The notes under the pieces are model-generated. The model made no database searches and was not told the DNA's origin. It was given only the letters and a program-made list of their open reading frames with translations. Position numbers and translations under genes: made by a program. From Calliphora vicina (taxonomy: Eukaryota > Arthropoda > Insecta > Diptera > Calliphoridae): a DNA stretch of 64,000 nt. Every line of letters begins with the position of its first letter. The stretch's first letter is position 1. This document shows, one piece after another, positions 34,982-48,220 of this stretch. The stretch lies in assembly GCF_958450345.1 (NCBI RefSeq), contig NC_088780.1:127796226-127860225 (forward strand), written 5' to 3'.

Positions 34982-36835
34982 ATAAAATTAAAATAATAAA
35001 CATGAGGAATTATTGCCAACATATGTAACTGTTTCATAAAACATAAAAACCATGATTTACATGCAAATGCGGGACATCACATATGTTTAAACTTAACTGT
35101 TCGAAATTTTGAACTGACTTTTCTGGGAAAACGAAAAATCGGAAATTTTGTTTTGACCAGATATTTGCAATCAGGGGGTCACAATTTCAGAAAATTTTTT
35201 CCTAAATTTCGCTGACATAACTAAAACTATGAAGTGACCAATCTAAAACTATCCTTATACCATTGACCATTGCACTGTATAGGGTACTTAAAACTGACGT
35301 CATACGTTCACAAAACTTTTACTTGCCTAAGCATTATCTATAAGTCTGTGTGTATGTTCGAGGGAATATTTGTTTAAAGTGTTTGTATACAAAGTTATAC
35401 GCAAACACAGACTCCAGGGATTTAAAATTCCTGTAACAATAATATTCCCGTTTAATGCATGTTTAGGTATACAATGAGCACAATAACATTTTTAGTTCGA
35501 TTCTTCCTTTCCTTCGTTGTAAGGGACACAAATATATTGTGTGCTGAAGTTGCGAGTAAATATGTAGATGGGTATAATAAAGTGAATGTGAAATAATGTT
35601 AGATGGAGAGGGACGGAAAGGAAAAGGGTTTGTTGCCTGGTTGATGGTGTCATATTATGGCATAATAACAAAAATCTAGGATACAGCAAAAGTCCTTCAA
35701 GTAATAGGTGTGTATTTGTTATAGTGAGATGTATGTTTCTGTCATTTTTGTTGTTTAATTTTTCGACTTTTAATATGACTACAACAGAAACAGGGATGTA
35801 CAAATTTACAGGAAGTTAGAGACAGACTGACAGTTAAATCTGTATACTGTATAGGTGGTAGTAAATGACACAGATACAATCAATGCAGGAAGCCAGTGTG
35901 TGGGTGGAGGACGTAAGAGATACAAGGGTTAAGACAGGTTTTACAAGAAACAACAACCTACAGAAACATTACTTTACAAGCAAACACAACACAATATCTT
36001 GTCATCATCATCGCCATCATTCTCATCCAATATTGGGAATATTTCATGAAGTGCTACATGGTGATTATGGTTCGGTTCGTGTTGGTTCATTGTTCTTTTC
36101 ATTATATTATATTTCAACTCTTTAAATCCTAAACTAGCGTATAGCATTTTATTCTCATTTATTTTGTTGCTCTTATTATTATTGTTGCTGTTGTTGTAAC
36201 AGGTGCTCGTTTGCAAGTTTTAATAGAGTTTTTGTGAAGAGATTAAAAATATTTACAACAATATTGACACAATTTAAAATTTTTGGGCACAATTTACAAG
36301 TTTTGGGCACAAATTATACAGATATGAATCAGCTGGTTTCAATAGAAAAATAACAAAAGAAAATGTCAAAATGGTTGTGTTTTGAAAAGAGGGACTAATA
36401 TATTTCACACTAGTTGCCTATTGAAAATTGTATTTTTCTCTCGTTCTGCAAATCACAACCATTGAAAACAATTTTGACAACTGTCATTTGTTTCATATCT
36501 GTAATAATCTGTGGTTTTAGGTTTATTCAAATACAGCTAGAAACAAGAACATTTCTTGAAACAATTTCAAAATATTCTCTCCTAGTATCTATATACCTAT
36601 GTCTTCTAAAATTTCCTAAATATGTTTCCCTAAAAAACATTAATCAAACAAATTTTTTGAATACAAAACCCTCAATCTTCTTAAATAATTAATTTTCAAT
36701 TTTTTTTATTTGAATAATTTCTTTGACACTTTTTTATCATTTATCAAAATAGCGAAAGTCGATTTTGAATTGAATTACCATGAAAACATTTTACCTTTTT
36801 TGTATTTAAAAAATATAAAATCCGTAACAAGTAAG
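34982..36835. other. No gene supported
   Basis: Contains open frames of 80-103 codons on both strands (for example around 35492-35803 and 35865-36125) and CAT/TTG-type triplet runs near 36000 and 36180. None shows a domain, codon bias or splice context that I can defend. It is less repetitive than its surroundings and may be unique intergenic or intronic DNA. Confidence 0.4.
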
Positions 36836-36848
36836 AACGTAGAGTAAG

Positions 36849-37336
36849 TTCGGGTAATGTGGTATACCTATTTTTTATTTGACTATAATTTTTAGAATCT
36901 TAATTCGATTGGAACAGTTCTCAGCTGGTGTTCTACTACAAGTGTTAGGTCTACATCCATGAAAGTAAAAAAGTCTTTTAAGTTCAAGTTTCAGAGAAAT
37001 TTTGGGAAAAGGGAAAAAACCCATTGAAAAAATTGGCGGGTAATGTGGTATACCATGTTCATTTAATATTGTATACTAAACCACATAACCGATGCATAGT
37101 ATTTTAATTTGTAAATGAGTTGCGTTTTATTTAAACCATCGTCAATGATTGCGTTTAAAGTTGGCGGCTTGCCAAGCTTACCAGAAGCTCCTCAATACAT
37201 TTTTCGCTTCGTAGGAGACATTGAATGGCTGATGAGAAAATAATGTCCATTTGTTGTTTCTAATAGCTCAGGTAGCTTTCTTCAAATCTTTCGCTGCCCA
37301 TTTTCATATGGAAATTCTTTAACTATACCACATTAT
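36849..37336. repeat. Segment framed by GGGTAATGTGGTATACC motifs
   Basis: The 17-mer GGGTAATGTGGTATACC occurs at about 36852 and again at about 37038, and a reversed partial form 'tataccacattat' lies at about 37324. It may be a decayed transposon (some pogo-type ends look similar), but no transposase could be read convincingly. Confidence 0.35.
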
Positions 37337-37734
37337 TATAAAATTAAACATATACGCTCAATATGCAATATTGTTGCATGTGTTCTTCAATAGCTAAATA
37401 TTCGCATTTGACTTTAAAATTAAATTAATTAAGTTTAATGGTGTTTTCTTTTCTGGCATAAATGATGGCTTTATTCTGCCTTTTACCCTTTTCTGTGTTC
37501 TTTTCTAAAAAAAATTAGTTTGGTTCTTTTCAAATAATGTTGCCCTAAAACCCCGAAGATATGCAACACATTTCACCCTCAATTTTATCAAAGGGTTAGA
37601 AATGCAGAACTTTTTAAACAGCAAAATGTATAGTTCTACAACATTTAGGAGGTACATAAACGAAAATTGCATAAATGGTAATGGTTTTGTTCTATTGTGA
37701 TCGTTAAAAATGTAAAACATTATGAGGGTATGGG
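37337..37734. other. No feature recognised
   Basis: AT-rich spacer. Confidence 0.45.
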
Positions 37735-38325
37735 TAAACTTTAATAAATGGTCAAGCACGACCATATAATAATACCCTACACTAAGTAAAAGAGCAAAAA
37801 CATTTTTCTTTTAAAATTTCAATAATTCATATTTTGAGTGATTTTCGGAAATGGGCCTTATATGGTAGCTATGACCAATTATGGACCGATCACCAAGAAA
37901 TTAGGTCGTGTTATTTATGTCTGTATGAAAGTTAACTATATTTTTAAGAGATTTATGCACGTTAAAGTGATTTTCGAAAGCGGGTCTATATAAAACTTAT
38001 TTGAAGCGAAATTTGTGGAGATACATTTATAAATTAAAAATTTATGACCGATAAAGTTCAATTTCGGAAAGACATTTGTATGGGGGCTAGGTGAAATAAT
38101 GGACCGATTTTAACCAGTTTCAATAGGCTTGGTCCTTGAGCCGAAAAAATAATATGTACCAAATTTGATCGAAATATCTTCAAAATTTCGACCTGTACTC
38201 TGCGCACAAGGTTTACATGGACATGCAGCCAACCAGCCAGCCGACCAGCCAGACGGACGGACATCGTTTAATCGACCCAGAAAGTGATTCTAAGTCGATC
38301 GGTATACTTTAAGGTGGGTGTTAGA
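37735..38325 (+). mobile_element. DINE-1-like element, subfamily A (internally deleted)
   Basis: Has 'taccctacactaagtaaaag', 'gctatgaccaattatggacc', a GCCA microsatellite near 38225-38255 and 'ggtatactttaaggtgggtg'. Compared with 44426-45184 it lacks one internal repeat unit and the terminal 3' hairpin. Confidence 0.75.
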
Positions 38326-39013
38326 CTAATATTTGAATATAAGTTCTTATAGAAAGGTCATATGCAAATGGTGTGCGATAGTGCCATCTTAATGTAGAGA
38401 TTAAATTGAAAAATCAATCTATACACATGACAATCGACTACGTTAGAATTACTAGAGAAGCCAGAACGTCCGTTAAAATTAAAAATGAGATCGTACAAAA
38501 GCAGTTTGATGCAGAATTTTTAAATTAAGATTTTTTATTTTTTTATGATGGTAGCGTAAAATATAAATTAAATTTTTATGCAGATCACATTGATCTACCT
38601 GTTCGTATTCAAACTTATACAGAACATATTGAACCAATACCTCTATACTCTGGTCCACTATCAATTCAGCCTAATAAGTGGAACAATACCATTATTTTTA
38701 CCATAATTTACACCAATCAAACTCCAAAAACTTAGAAAAGCAAAAAAAAACTTTTTTCTATAACTTTTTGTTTAATATTGTTAATTTTTAATTAATTTTT
38801 TGTCTTATGTTGTATCATAAAAACTAACAGATGGCATAATTGAAATCAAAATAATTTATTTTTATTAAAATGCAAAACCCTCTATCTGATAATTTTCATG
38901 CATACACATTGATTATTTTGAAAAGCAAAACCCTCTATCTATCATAAAGTATCCAGTAATGCAAAAATTTAAAAACCAATCATATGTGAGATTCAGTAGT
39001 TGCTAGGGTATTC
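38326..39013. other. No feature recognised
   Basis: AT-rich. A short direct repeat 'gcaaaaccctctatct' occurs at about 38872 and 38923. Confidence 0.45.
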
Positions 39014-39600
39014 AATCGATTAACCGTTAATCGGTTAACCGATTAATTTTGGACGCTTAACTGTTCGAATAATTTAAAATTGCCGATTTTCAAATAACAA
39101 ATAAACCGATTAATTTTTGTTGATTAACCGAAATTTCTTTTTTTTTGCACTTTAACATATTTTGTTGTATTTATTTTTCCATTTCAATTCAAATACAAAT
39201 TTCAAATTAAAATTATATATTTTTTCGCACAGCCATGAAAAATGTTTAGTGAGAATAACAACTGACATATTTAATTTACATGTATTTGAAACTTTGTTTG
39301 CATTTACATGTACAGAACTTAACGAAACTTAATGAAACTATCAAAAGTATTCAATATCTTAAACAATCCAAAAAGGACATCAATGGTATAACGAAAGATT
39401 TGATATGCATAGAAAAAACTAAAAAACTGAGATATTGGATATTCTTTATCATGCTTTCTATTTCTCCAACATCTACAATCAGCGAGAGAGTTTTTTCCAA
39501 GTCAAGTTTTATTAAATCTAAAGAAAAAAATCGTTTAAAAGGAAAAACGTTAAATTATTTTTTAAAAGATTATTTCAGAAAATCTCATTAAAATCCTAAT
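39014..39600 (+). mobile_element. hAT-like remnant
   Basis: Begins TAGGGTATTCAATCG followed by palindromic 'ttaaccgttaatcggttaac' repeats, resembling the TAGGGTGATCG...AACCGGTT ends of the 14878 family. It includes a transposase C-terminal piece at 39280-39591. No right terminus or target duplication was found, so it is truncated. Confidence 0.6.
39280..39591 (+). pseudogene. hAT transposase C-terminal fragment
   Basis: An open frame of 103 codons. Residues about 55-100 read SPTSTISERVFSKSSF, then an R-x-x-L-x-G-K type stretch and NYFLKDYF, which is the hAT C-terminal dimerisation region. The N-terminal BED zinc finger and catalytic core are missing. The first 45 residues are not recognisably hAT and may come from a deletion junction. 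A relic, not a working transposase. Confidence 0.72.
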
Positions 39601-41009
39601 TTTTTTTTTTAATTTGGCTACCATGATCTAAAACTCGAAACTTTAAATAAAATGTGCAAACTCTACATGGTATCCGATTTTGCTGAAATTTTCAAAATCG
39701 AAGAAAGCATTGAAAATCCAATAATGTCCACCCTAATGCACACACACACATACTTTATAAGTAAAACAATTAGTGGCATTTTTATATTCTTATCCTTAAG
39801 CTATTTTCTTGTCATATATTTTATTTTTGCTGATTTTTATTGATAACTTTGCTGTGACATGTTTTTCTTTATTTTATTTTCTTTTATATCATTTTTATTA
39901 TATTCTTTATGTCACATCTCTTGTTGTACTATAAGCTGCTTATAAAACAAGGAAAAACTCAAAAGCAAAAATGATTTATTACTATAAATTTTGTTAAGCA
40001 GCTGGTAATATAACCCAGATACTTGTTGTTTTTATCTACATTCATACATACATACGTACATACATATGTATATACAACAATATAATAAAAAATATATTAA
40101 AAATCTTGGTTGTTTATAAAGGAGTACATATTTATTAGACACTTTTTGATAGTATTGGCAAAGTCATACAGTAGGACAGATTTACAAATAAATTCTATTG
40201 TTGAATAACTTGGCATATCTAGACAGAAAAGTTAAGCATTTAAAATACTGCTTCCAAATATTCCAAATTTTAATACACTTTTAGTCACGGGTCGGTTTTA
40301 AATCTGAATGAAATTTTCCAAAAAGAAGAGTACAATTTTATATTTTTTTCCAAAAATTTATGTATGTCCTTTTCTTGTTCTAATAAAACGAATAATTCAA
40401 ATAAGAAGTTTTAACTTGTTCGAATAATTCGATCACACGTTTAAAATTAATCGAATTATTCGAATAATTTAAATTATTTAAAAAAAAATCTGATTCCTTC
40501 CCGAACAATCTACAAAGCAATTGACTAGCAAAGTAAATAGTTTCCGTTTTGAAACTATGCTTTAAAAAATTTGAGCTAGTTGGACATGATCCCGAATTCA
40601 AGTACAATATAAACGTATTAAGAACTTTTTTATGTTGTTCATTAATTTCTATTTTAAAGTGAGTAACTGCTAATAACTATGAATTATTCACTTTTTCTAA
40701 ATAATTTATAACAAATTGTATTATACCCTCAGGCTATATCAACGTTGCCGTATCTTTGCTTAATCAAGTGGTCTTAGGGAATTACACAAATGTGTCCAAA
40801 GTTTGATATCATTGTCAGTGAACGTGGTTAATTTGAAGTCAGACAGTGCTTGATTGACGCATTTATAAATACGCAATAAGTACGAACTCCATGTTTTTCT
40901 TGCAACAAAACGTAAGTTTGCAATATTTTGTATTTATCATTAGATTTATTAAATATTTTGCAACACTTACGTACGCGGTTAATAATATTTTAAGATCATG
41001 GCCTTCGTC
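39601..41009. other. No gene supported
   Basis: AT-rich. It contains a 'cgaattattcgaataatt' palindrome cluster at about 40385-40470 that may be another eroded hAT end. Otherwise nothing was recognised. Confidence 0.4.
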
Positions 41010-41709
41010 TATTTCCTACGCGGGAAAAATTTTCCGGGAATTCCCGGGAATATTTTTGAGATAATTTTCGGGAAATGTTTGTCGGGAATTTCTTCATACG
41101 TTTTCTTCTAAAAGTTACAATTTTCAGATTCGTTTCGATGGCCAAATTTGTTGCTAATTGAATCATTTCATTATATTCATAGATTTTTTCGGTTCTAGCA
41201 ACAGGCAGTCAGTTGGCAAAGAAGTATTACAGTTGAATAACCGATCTTTTTCACTCAACTTAAGCCACAGCAGAGTTGATTATTATTGAGAATGAATCTA
41301 ATTCAAAGTTTATACTCTTAAAGGAATTGTTAAGATGCCTAACTTTTAGGGATATTCAATGAATATTATTCATATTTAGAGAAAGTAATAACAATAATAG
41401 TGGTTCAAATTTGTTTATCTACAATCAGATATGAAAAATGTCTCTATCGAAATTCTTAAGTTGTTTAATTAGACAAAGAATTTATAGATTTTATACTCAT
41501 TAAAACTACGACTGCGACAATACCGATAAAATGCCACTATTAAATTAGAAACCCTATGCTACCCCCACATTTATTTTATACTTTATTCGAAAAAAATTCA
41601 GGTTTTTGGTTTAATTTAGTGTTAAAAAATTCCCGGGAAGTCCCGGGAATGAGACGATTTTTTAACTTCCTCCCGGGAAAGAAAAAAGTCCGGGAAATTA
41701 GGAACCCTA
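41010..41709. mobile_element. hAT-type MITE, eroded copy of the 2636 family
   Basis: Inverted CCCGGGAATTCCCGGG-type ends (left 'ttccgggaattcccgggaat', right 'attcccgggaagtcccggg'), and a right terminus that reads, on the other strand, TAGGGTTCCTAATTTCCCGG. The left terminus is degraded and no 8-bp duplication could be matched. Confidence 0.65.
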
Positions 41710-42008
41710 ATTTCAACGTATGTCATCCTAAATATCACTTTCGAAGACCGTTTCAAAATCACACTTTAATCTATGTTAATATTTTGATTATTAATTACGA
41801 TTCTGCTAATATTTCGCCAGCATATGTTTATGTTTAGACGCTAAAATTTCTGTTTCGAAATTCTAAAATCATTCAGTCTTTTTGTTACCTAAATAACAAA
41901 TATTTTATTACGTAACTTTTATTTTCATTGGTTCATGTCATAAATTAAACATTTTGAAAGACTTGTTTTTATGAATTGCAACTTCTTGCAGTAATATTTA
42001 TATATTTA

Positions 42009-42339
42009 CTAGTTGACCGCTCCGCCCCGGCTTCGCCCAGTAGCATTTACTAATGTTAGTTCTTCAAGTTTCTCCAACCCACATACACCTGCCTGTTCTT
42101 ATTTATTTGGAAATGAAATATCTAAATTTTTACTGCATACTTTAGGGAGCTTTTTTATTACAGTTGACTGGACTCAAAAAAAAAATCCCAGTTTTACCCG
42201 GATTTTTTGAATTTTATTTCTTTACAAACCATCTCCTGAAAATTTTGAATCGAATAAAACAAAAATCAGCCAAATCGGTCCAGCCGTTCTCACGTGATGA
42301 CATTACATACATGGACCATTTCATTTTTATATATATAGA
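42009..42339 (-). mobile_element. Helitron-type non-autonomous element, kind 1, copy 2
   Basis: CTAG at the left follows an A, and 'tatatatataga' at the right precedes a T. Apart from small differences it matches 20973-21301 throughout, including 'ccccggcttcgcc' and 'ccgttctcacgtgatgacat'. 331 bp, no coding capacity. Confidence 0.78.
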
Positions 42340-42359
42340 TGTATAAAAATGTTATCTGA

Positions 42360-43155
42360 TTCAGTAATTATAGTATTATAGTGATTATCGGAAATGGGCT
42401 GTATATGGAAGCTGTGACCAGTTATAGACCAATGTTCTCAAAATCCAGTAGTATGAATTTTTGGATATTATTTCGGTTCAACATAGATTTTTTTATATTT
42501 TAATGTGTTTTTCGGAAGAAGTACTTATATGGGAACTACTACGAATTATGGGCCAATCTTCATGAAATTGGATGCAGTGATTTTCGGTTATATGGAAATT
42601 ATTTATGTAAAATTTTAACTTAATACAGCTATTTATAAGAGATTTATGAGTATTTATGTGATTTTGGGAAGTGGACCTTATATGGGCGCTATTGTTAAAT
42701 ATCGGCCGATCTTTAAAAAATTGTCGTTTATATGAAAATTATTTTTGTATGGGAGCTATTTTAATTTTTGAACAAAAATTACCTATATATTTAGAATTTT
42801 GGTTCGATATTAGTATTTTATTAGATATTTATGCAGGTTAATGTGTTTTTCGAAAGTAGTCCCTATGTGGGAGCTATAACCAATTATGGGCCAATTTTCA
42901 AAGAATTCGGTTCGGCGATTTCGTATATATTCAGATTATTTGTGTCGAATTTCAACTTAATAGTGACATTTATGCTTATTTAAGTGATTTTCGAAAGTGA
43001 ACATTATATGGGGGCTATGGTCAAATGTGGGTGGATCCACAAAATTTAATATTGTGATTTCTTTTAGCACGAAACTTATTTTTGTTGAATTTTTCAATGT
43101 TACACACGGAATGACTAACTTATATATACCCTCATTCACCACTTATGGTGGTAGA
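42360..43155 (+). mobile_element. DINE-1-like element, subfamily B (partial)
   Basis: Carries five or so 'gggagctat' repeat units and the 3' block 'cacacggaatgactaactta' + 'tatataccctcattcaccac' + 'ttatggtggta', matching 33116-34981. The 5' hairpin and microsatellite are absent. It starts directly beside the Helitron copy. Confidence 0.72.
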
Positions 43156-44425
43156 AATAAAAATAGTGACAATATACCAGGTTGTTATTTTTCAATTATT
43201 TACATTACATGCTGATCATCACACTCAACATGCAAATAAAATTAACACCAACAAAAATCGAAATTAATTGAAGTTCCTGTCACAAAACACTGTTCATTTT
43301 ATGTGATCCCAGTATACATACATGTGTACGTAAATATGTAATCAAATACACTGTACAAAACAAAAACACCAACAACAGTAAAACCGATGTTACCACAAGG
43401 ATCCTTATGACAGACATGACAACCATACAAAGCACACTCGCATATCCATACGGGTATATAAGAAACAGTATCCGACTAAATAACAAGATAGAGTGACATA
43501 AAAACAATATATGTATATAAGGATACTTTGGAAAAAACCAAATACTCCCACGTCAAAGAAGGAGAGTAGAAAAATTATATAATGATAAACATGAAATGGT
43601 GCACGAGTGTGCATGTCTTTCCGCTTTTATACATCACTCTCGCTGCCACTGCTGCTGCCTGTCAATACAAAACAAAAGATGTCAATATAAATTAAATTGA
43701 ATATGGGAATGAAAAAATACAATACAATAAATATTGTTAAAAAACAAGTTGACAAAAATATCAAGCACATTTCTTGGCAACACAATAATATTTATGTATA
43801 TCTGAATTTCATTATACATATGTACATTACGGATATACTATGTAACTAATTTTGGCGAAATTATTGGCATACCACCACGTGATGGCCAATGTTATATAAG
43901 TAATGAAAATGATTTTTTTAGGGCATTTTGGAATCAAAAACATTACGCACCAACACCAATTTCTAGAATAAATTTTTATACCCTTCGCCATGAGTGGCAA
44001 GGGTATATCGTCACCTAAAATGCAAAATAACGTAACATCACTTTTCATAAGTTTATAGGAGAAGCAAAAAACGATATAAAATGAAAACTACTTGAGATAT
44101 TGAAACAAAATTTTCAAATCTGATTTACTATAGCACTAGAAATATATTTTATAAAAAAAACTAATTTTTTCAAAACACACTTTAAGATATGTGGCTTAAG
44201 TTTTTTTGAATTGTTGTTTTCTGAAACAAAAAAAACGTATCATCAATACAATAAATTTTTATGAAAAAATAAAAACTTAAATAAATTTTAATTTTAAATA
44301 AATGCAGTTGATATATATACATACATATACATTTTTAATTTTTTTATGTTTTTTTATTTTAATTAATAACAACTACTTTTTTAAACCAATCTTAAATTTT
44401 CAAAAAATTTTCAATTTATTATAAA
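43156..44425. other. No gene supported
   Basis: AT-rich. A lone DINE-1-type hairpin end 'acccttcgccatgagtggca' + 'agggtata' lies at about 43980-44009. Nothing else could be assigned. Confidence 0.4.
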
Positions 44426-45184
44426 ACAAGTAAGAAAGTATGGCCGGTAAATCCCGACCATATAATACCCCACACTAAGTAAAACAGCAAAAACATTTTT
44501 CTTTTAAAATTTCAATAATTTTTATTTTTTTAGTGATTTTCGGAAGTGGGCCTTATATGGGAGCTATGACCAATTATGGACCGATCACCATGAAATAAGG
44601 TTGTGTGATTTATGTCTATATTAAAGTTAACTATGTTGAATTTTGTGTGTATACCAAAATTTTTAATCGATTTATGCACGTTAAAGTGATTTTCGGAAGC
44701 GGGTCTATATGGGAGCTATGACTAATTATAGACCGATCGTGACAAAATTTGGTGACATGCATTTTTTATATATAAAACATATTTGGAGCGGAATTTGTGG
44801 AAATACATATATAAATTAAACATTTATGACCAATAAAGTCCAAATTCGGAAGGACATTTGTATGGGGGCTAGTTGAAATAAAGGACCGATTTCAGCCAGT
44901 TTCGATTTCAGCTTGGTCATTGGGCCGAAAAAATAATATGTATCAAATTTGATCGAAATATCTTCAAAATTGCGACCTGTACTCTGCGCACAAGGTTTAT
45001 ATGGACAGCCAGCCGACCAGCCAGCCAGCCAGCCAGACGGACAGACATCGTTTAATCGACTCAGAAACTGATTCTAAATCAATCGGTATACTTTAAGGTG
45101 GGTGTTAGACTAATATTTTTGGGCGTTACAAACATCTGCACAAACGCATTATACCCTCCCCATTATGGTGGTGTAGGGTATAAT
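44426..45184 (+). mobile_element. DINE-1-like element, subfamily A, complete (759 bp)
   Basis: The best copy of the subfamily. Its 5' part is 'acaagtaagaaagtatgg' with a hairpin GGCCGGTAAATCCCGACC and 'ataataccccacac'. Its 3' part is 'attataccctccccattatg' + 'gtggtgtagggtataat'. An AGCC microsatellite sits at about 45005-45037, just before 'cagacatcgtttaatcgact'. No coding capacity. Other copies: 12500-12955, 29084-29683, 37735-38325 and 57783-58383. Confidence 0.82.
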
Positions 45185-45719
45185 AAAATATATTGTATTT
45201 TAAAATAATTGAAAATAATACCGTGGTTTTTCATATTTTTTAATGCTATGCCAATTTGCATAATTGCAAATAATGTCAATAGTTATATCCCTAATGTACA
45301 TATGTATAATGAAATTCAGATTGATTTATTTATTGTATAAGAAACTTTTTGAATATTTTATTTCATGCGACAGGAAAGAGAATTACACATACATACATAC
45401 ATATGTACACTAAGCCGACTCACAGTAAAAAGTGATTTTGTTACCACCCTCAAAATAAACCTTGATTTGTTTTAGCATATCTCCCAAAACAACACATACA
45501 ATATGAGGTATCATTTGAAAGGGCTCCTCCGGTCGCATACAACACTTTATTTGTCATGTCAAAGTTTACCTTTAATATAGAGAGATTCCATCATTTATAC
45601 TATTTTTTAAGGATTTTTTTAAGAAAATGTTTATTATTTTGAAAGTAAATTGAAATACATACATATTTCAAAATTTAATTGAATTAAGTACGTATGAAAA
45701 CTTTACATTAAAGTATGAA
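45185..45719. other. No feature recognised
   Basis: AT-rich spacer. Confidence 0.45.
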
Positions 45720-46130
45720 TACATTTTTATAAGTTTTTAATTTCCATAATATAATTTTCCGATCCTATAAAGTATATATATTCTGTATCCTTATAGATAA
45801 CGGAGTCGATTAAGCCATGTCTGTCTGTCAGATGAAATCAACTTATAGAAGCCCCCAAATAATTTACATACACGATTCATGCATCAATATCTCCGGAATT
45901 CTTCCGGCTCGGTTGCTATTTAAAATCGAGAAAATCAATCCACAAACGGCTGAGATATAAGGAAAAAAACAGGACAACCTCGATTTTTGACCTATATCTG
46001 GATTACTAAGTCATTAATATAGACAAAATGTATATTTAATAATAGATATTTCAAAGACCTTTGCAACGACGTCTATAAGACCATAGTAAGTTGAACCTAC
46101 AATGGCCAAAATTGGAAAAAATATTTTTAA
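45720..46130 (-). mobile_element. DINE-1-like element, subfamily C (partial)
   Basis: Reverse complement of the 1120-1500 copy: 'aaagtatatatattctgtat', 'gattaagccatgtctgtctg', 'cccccaaataatttacatac' and 'aaaaacaggacaacctcgat'-type text in matching order. The terminal hairpins are missing. Confidence 0.65.
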
Positions 46131-46198
46131 CCCGATTTTTTTTTCGCTAAATATTAAAAAAAAATTAAAAAACAATAAATTTATCGCCAAAAAATTAT

Positions 46199-46420
46199 TT
46201 CACAGATGCCACGTAGAGGCATCCTGTTAAAATCACATCTCGCCCGGATCAATGTCATCTATATTTTCAAACAAAAAATCATTGATCATGCTGCGATAAT
46301 GATCTCTATTGACAGTAACGCGAGCTGCGGAATAATTTTTCTTGATGTTGTGGGTCAATCTTTTCATGATGATTTGCCAGAGTACACAGTTCGTTTGTCA
46401 ATTACCCTTGCGTAAGTTCA
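46199..46420 (-). pseudogene. Tc1/mariner-type transposase fragment
   Basis: One minus-strand frame reads RVTVNRDHYRSMINDFLFEN, then IDDIDPGEM, a stop, F, a stop, QDAS. In intact relatives this is the 'TVNxxRYxxMxxxFL...MWFQQDGAxxH' block, which holds the second catalytic aspartate. Two stops replace the W and a Q. About 65 codons remain and no terminal repeats were found. Confidence 0.72.
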
Positions 46421-48220
46421 ATCGGGCTTAATATACTTTGATCACAGATTTTGTAGATTTTTTAACCTTTAACTACGGAGGTGATGCTAAATTTAACCTT
46501 AGATAATGGGTCTAATTGAAGGGAGATGAATCTAAAGACCATAATATTGATTTTCAGCTTATTTCTGTTATATTTTTTATGTACGAAATTTAGAATATAC
46601 TAGTATAAGCTTTGTTTCTAGTACATGGTAAATAAATATAGAATCTTTTCTTCTATTAAGCTTTTTTGCAATTTTTACATTTTCGGAATTCAAATCCTCT
46701 ATTTCTCCTTGTTCCTTCTGACTTTAAATTGTCCCATGAATCATTTTAAGATAAATCTGATTTTTTAATAACGTTTGCTTTATGATTTCTTGATCAGCGA
46801 TCTTCACAGGATCAACGAAAGGAAAAACAGCTATAGAATAAATTGTACTTTAACAGTTTTTACAGCAGTACTTCGATATTTGTTATATTGTCAGACAACT
46901 AGTAATAGAGTAATTTAGTATAACTGATTTTACAATTTAAAGTAACTGTACGTACAACTTTGGTAAGAATTTTACGGAGTTTATATAAATACAAATTCCG
47001 CCTTGACTTTAGTACTTTCCTTACTCTTCTCCTTTTAATGACAAAAGTGTCATATTTGTGCAAGTAAAATGTGTGTTATTTCATGTTATACTTTTACTTC
47101 TTTAACTCTCGAGTTATTCTTACATTGCATCAGTGCACAACAGTGTAGAGAATACCCGAACAATTGGGTATGTAAGTGTGTAGATTTTAACACGTTTCAT
47201 TTTTATCCACCGTAGATAGAACATGTTTATGAAACGTGCTAGAGTCGTTTATTACTTGTAGGATTTTAGTTAATTTTTGTTTATTTTTTTTTATATTTCA
47301 CAGCAATTTGGTAGCTTCTTACTTATTGCAGGTTGATGTTGTGCCGCGACTGCATTGTGTAAAGAAAAGTATCCATTATTCTCATATTATAAGTCTTATT
47401 GGGGGTTACTAGGGAGTTTTCATAGAAAAGGCTTAGAGAACACGTATTATAATATGATTATATGGTTGAAAAGTTAATGGTATTGTTTCTTTTTTTGTTG
47501 TTTTTGGTCAAACTTTAAATGAGTCTGGCAGGCAACTATTTGAAAAGTGGAACAAAATCATTAAGCTCTTAAGAGACCAGGATGAGATTGTGTTGATAGA
47601 CATGCAATTTATTGTATAGCAAAATCATGAGTCATGATTTGCGGCATGAATAAAAGTACTTAAAAGTTGTTCAAATATAAAAAAAAACTTCAAAGTTATT
47701 AAATGGGAAGAAGAGCTAGTTAATAGTTGAATTTTTATTTTGTATTTTATACGAATTTTTAAATATTAAAACAACTTGGAACAACTTCCGACTAACCCGA
47801 TAACTAACCAGGAAAAACTTTGTCAATGTCTTGCAATTAATCAATAATTTACGATTAGCTACTACATTCAGTCTGTATTGTTTGGAAGTAGTCGTACAAT
47901 AACTTATTTGACATTTTAACTCATTACTTGGTAATGTAAGTTTTTTCTGTGTAATTATAACTTATTTCAATACGATATATTTCCTGAATATACAGACACA
48001 TACCCAACTTTCAAATAAATTGAAAAATAAGGGAAATTTAACTTATTATTCCATTGGAAAAAAAAAACGTATTTTTGTTCGCGATGTCCCAAAATTAAGC
48101 TGTTTTTTGATTGTTGTTCTACTGTCTTTCTCACTACACTACGACCTATTTACTTTGTTAAGCATTAGCAAATGGTTTGCATATAATTTCCATTTTTTAA
48201 AAAAATATTTAAAAAAAAAG
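46421..48220. other. No feature recognised
   Basis: AT-rich, unique-looking sequence. Short frames show no domains. Confidence 0.5.

Noticed and set aside
34982..36835. Small protein-coding genes around 35492-36125 and 36414-36692
   Set aside because: Open frames occur on both strands, lack domains and lie in low-complexity or triplet-rich DNA. There is no support beyond frame length.
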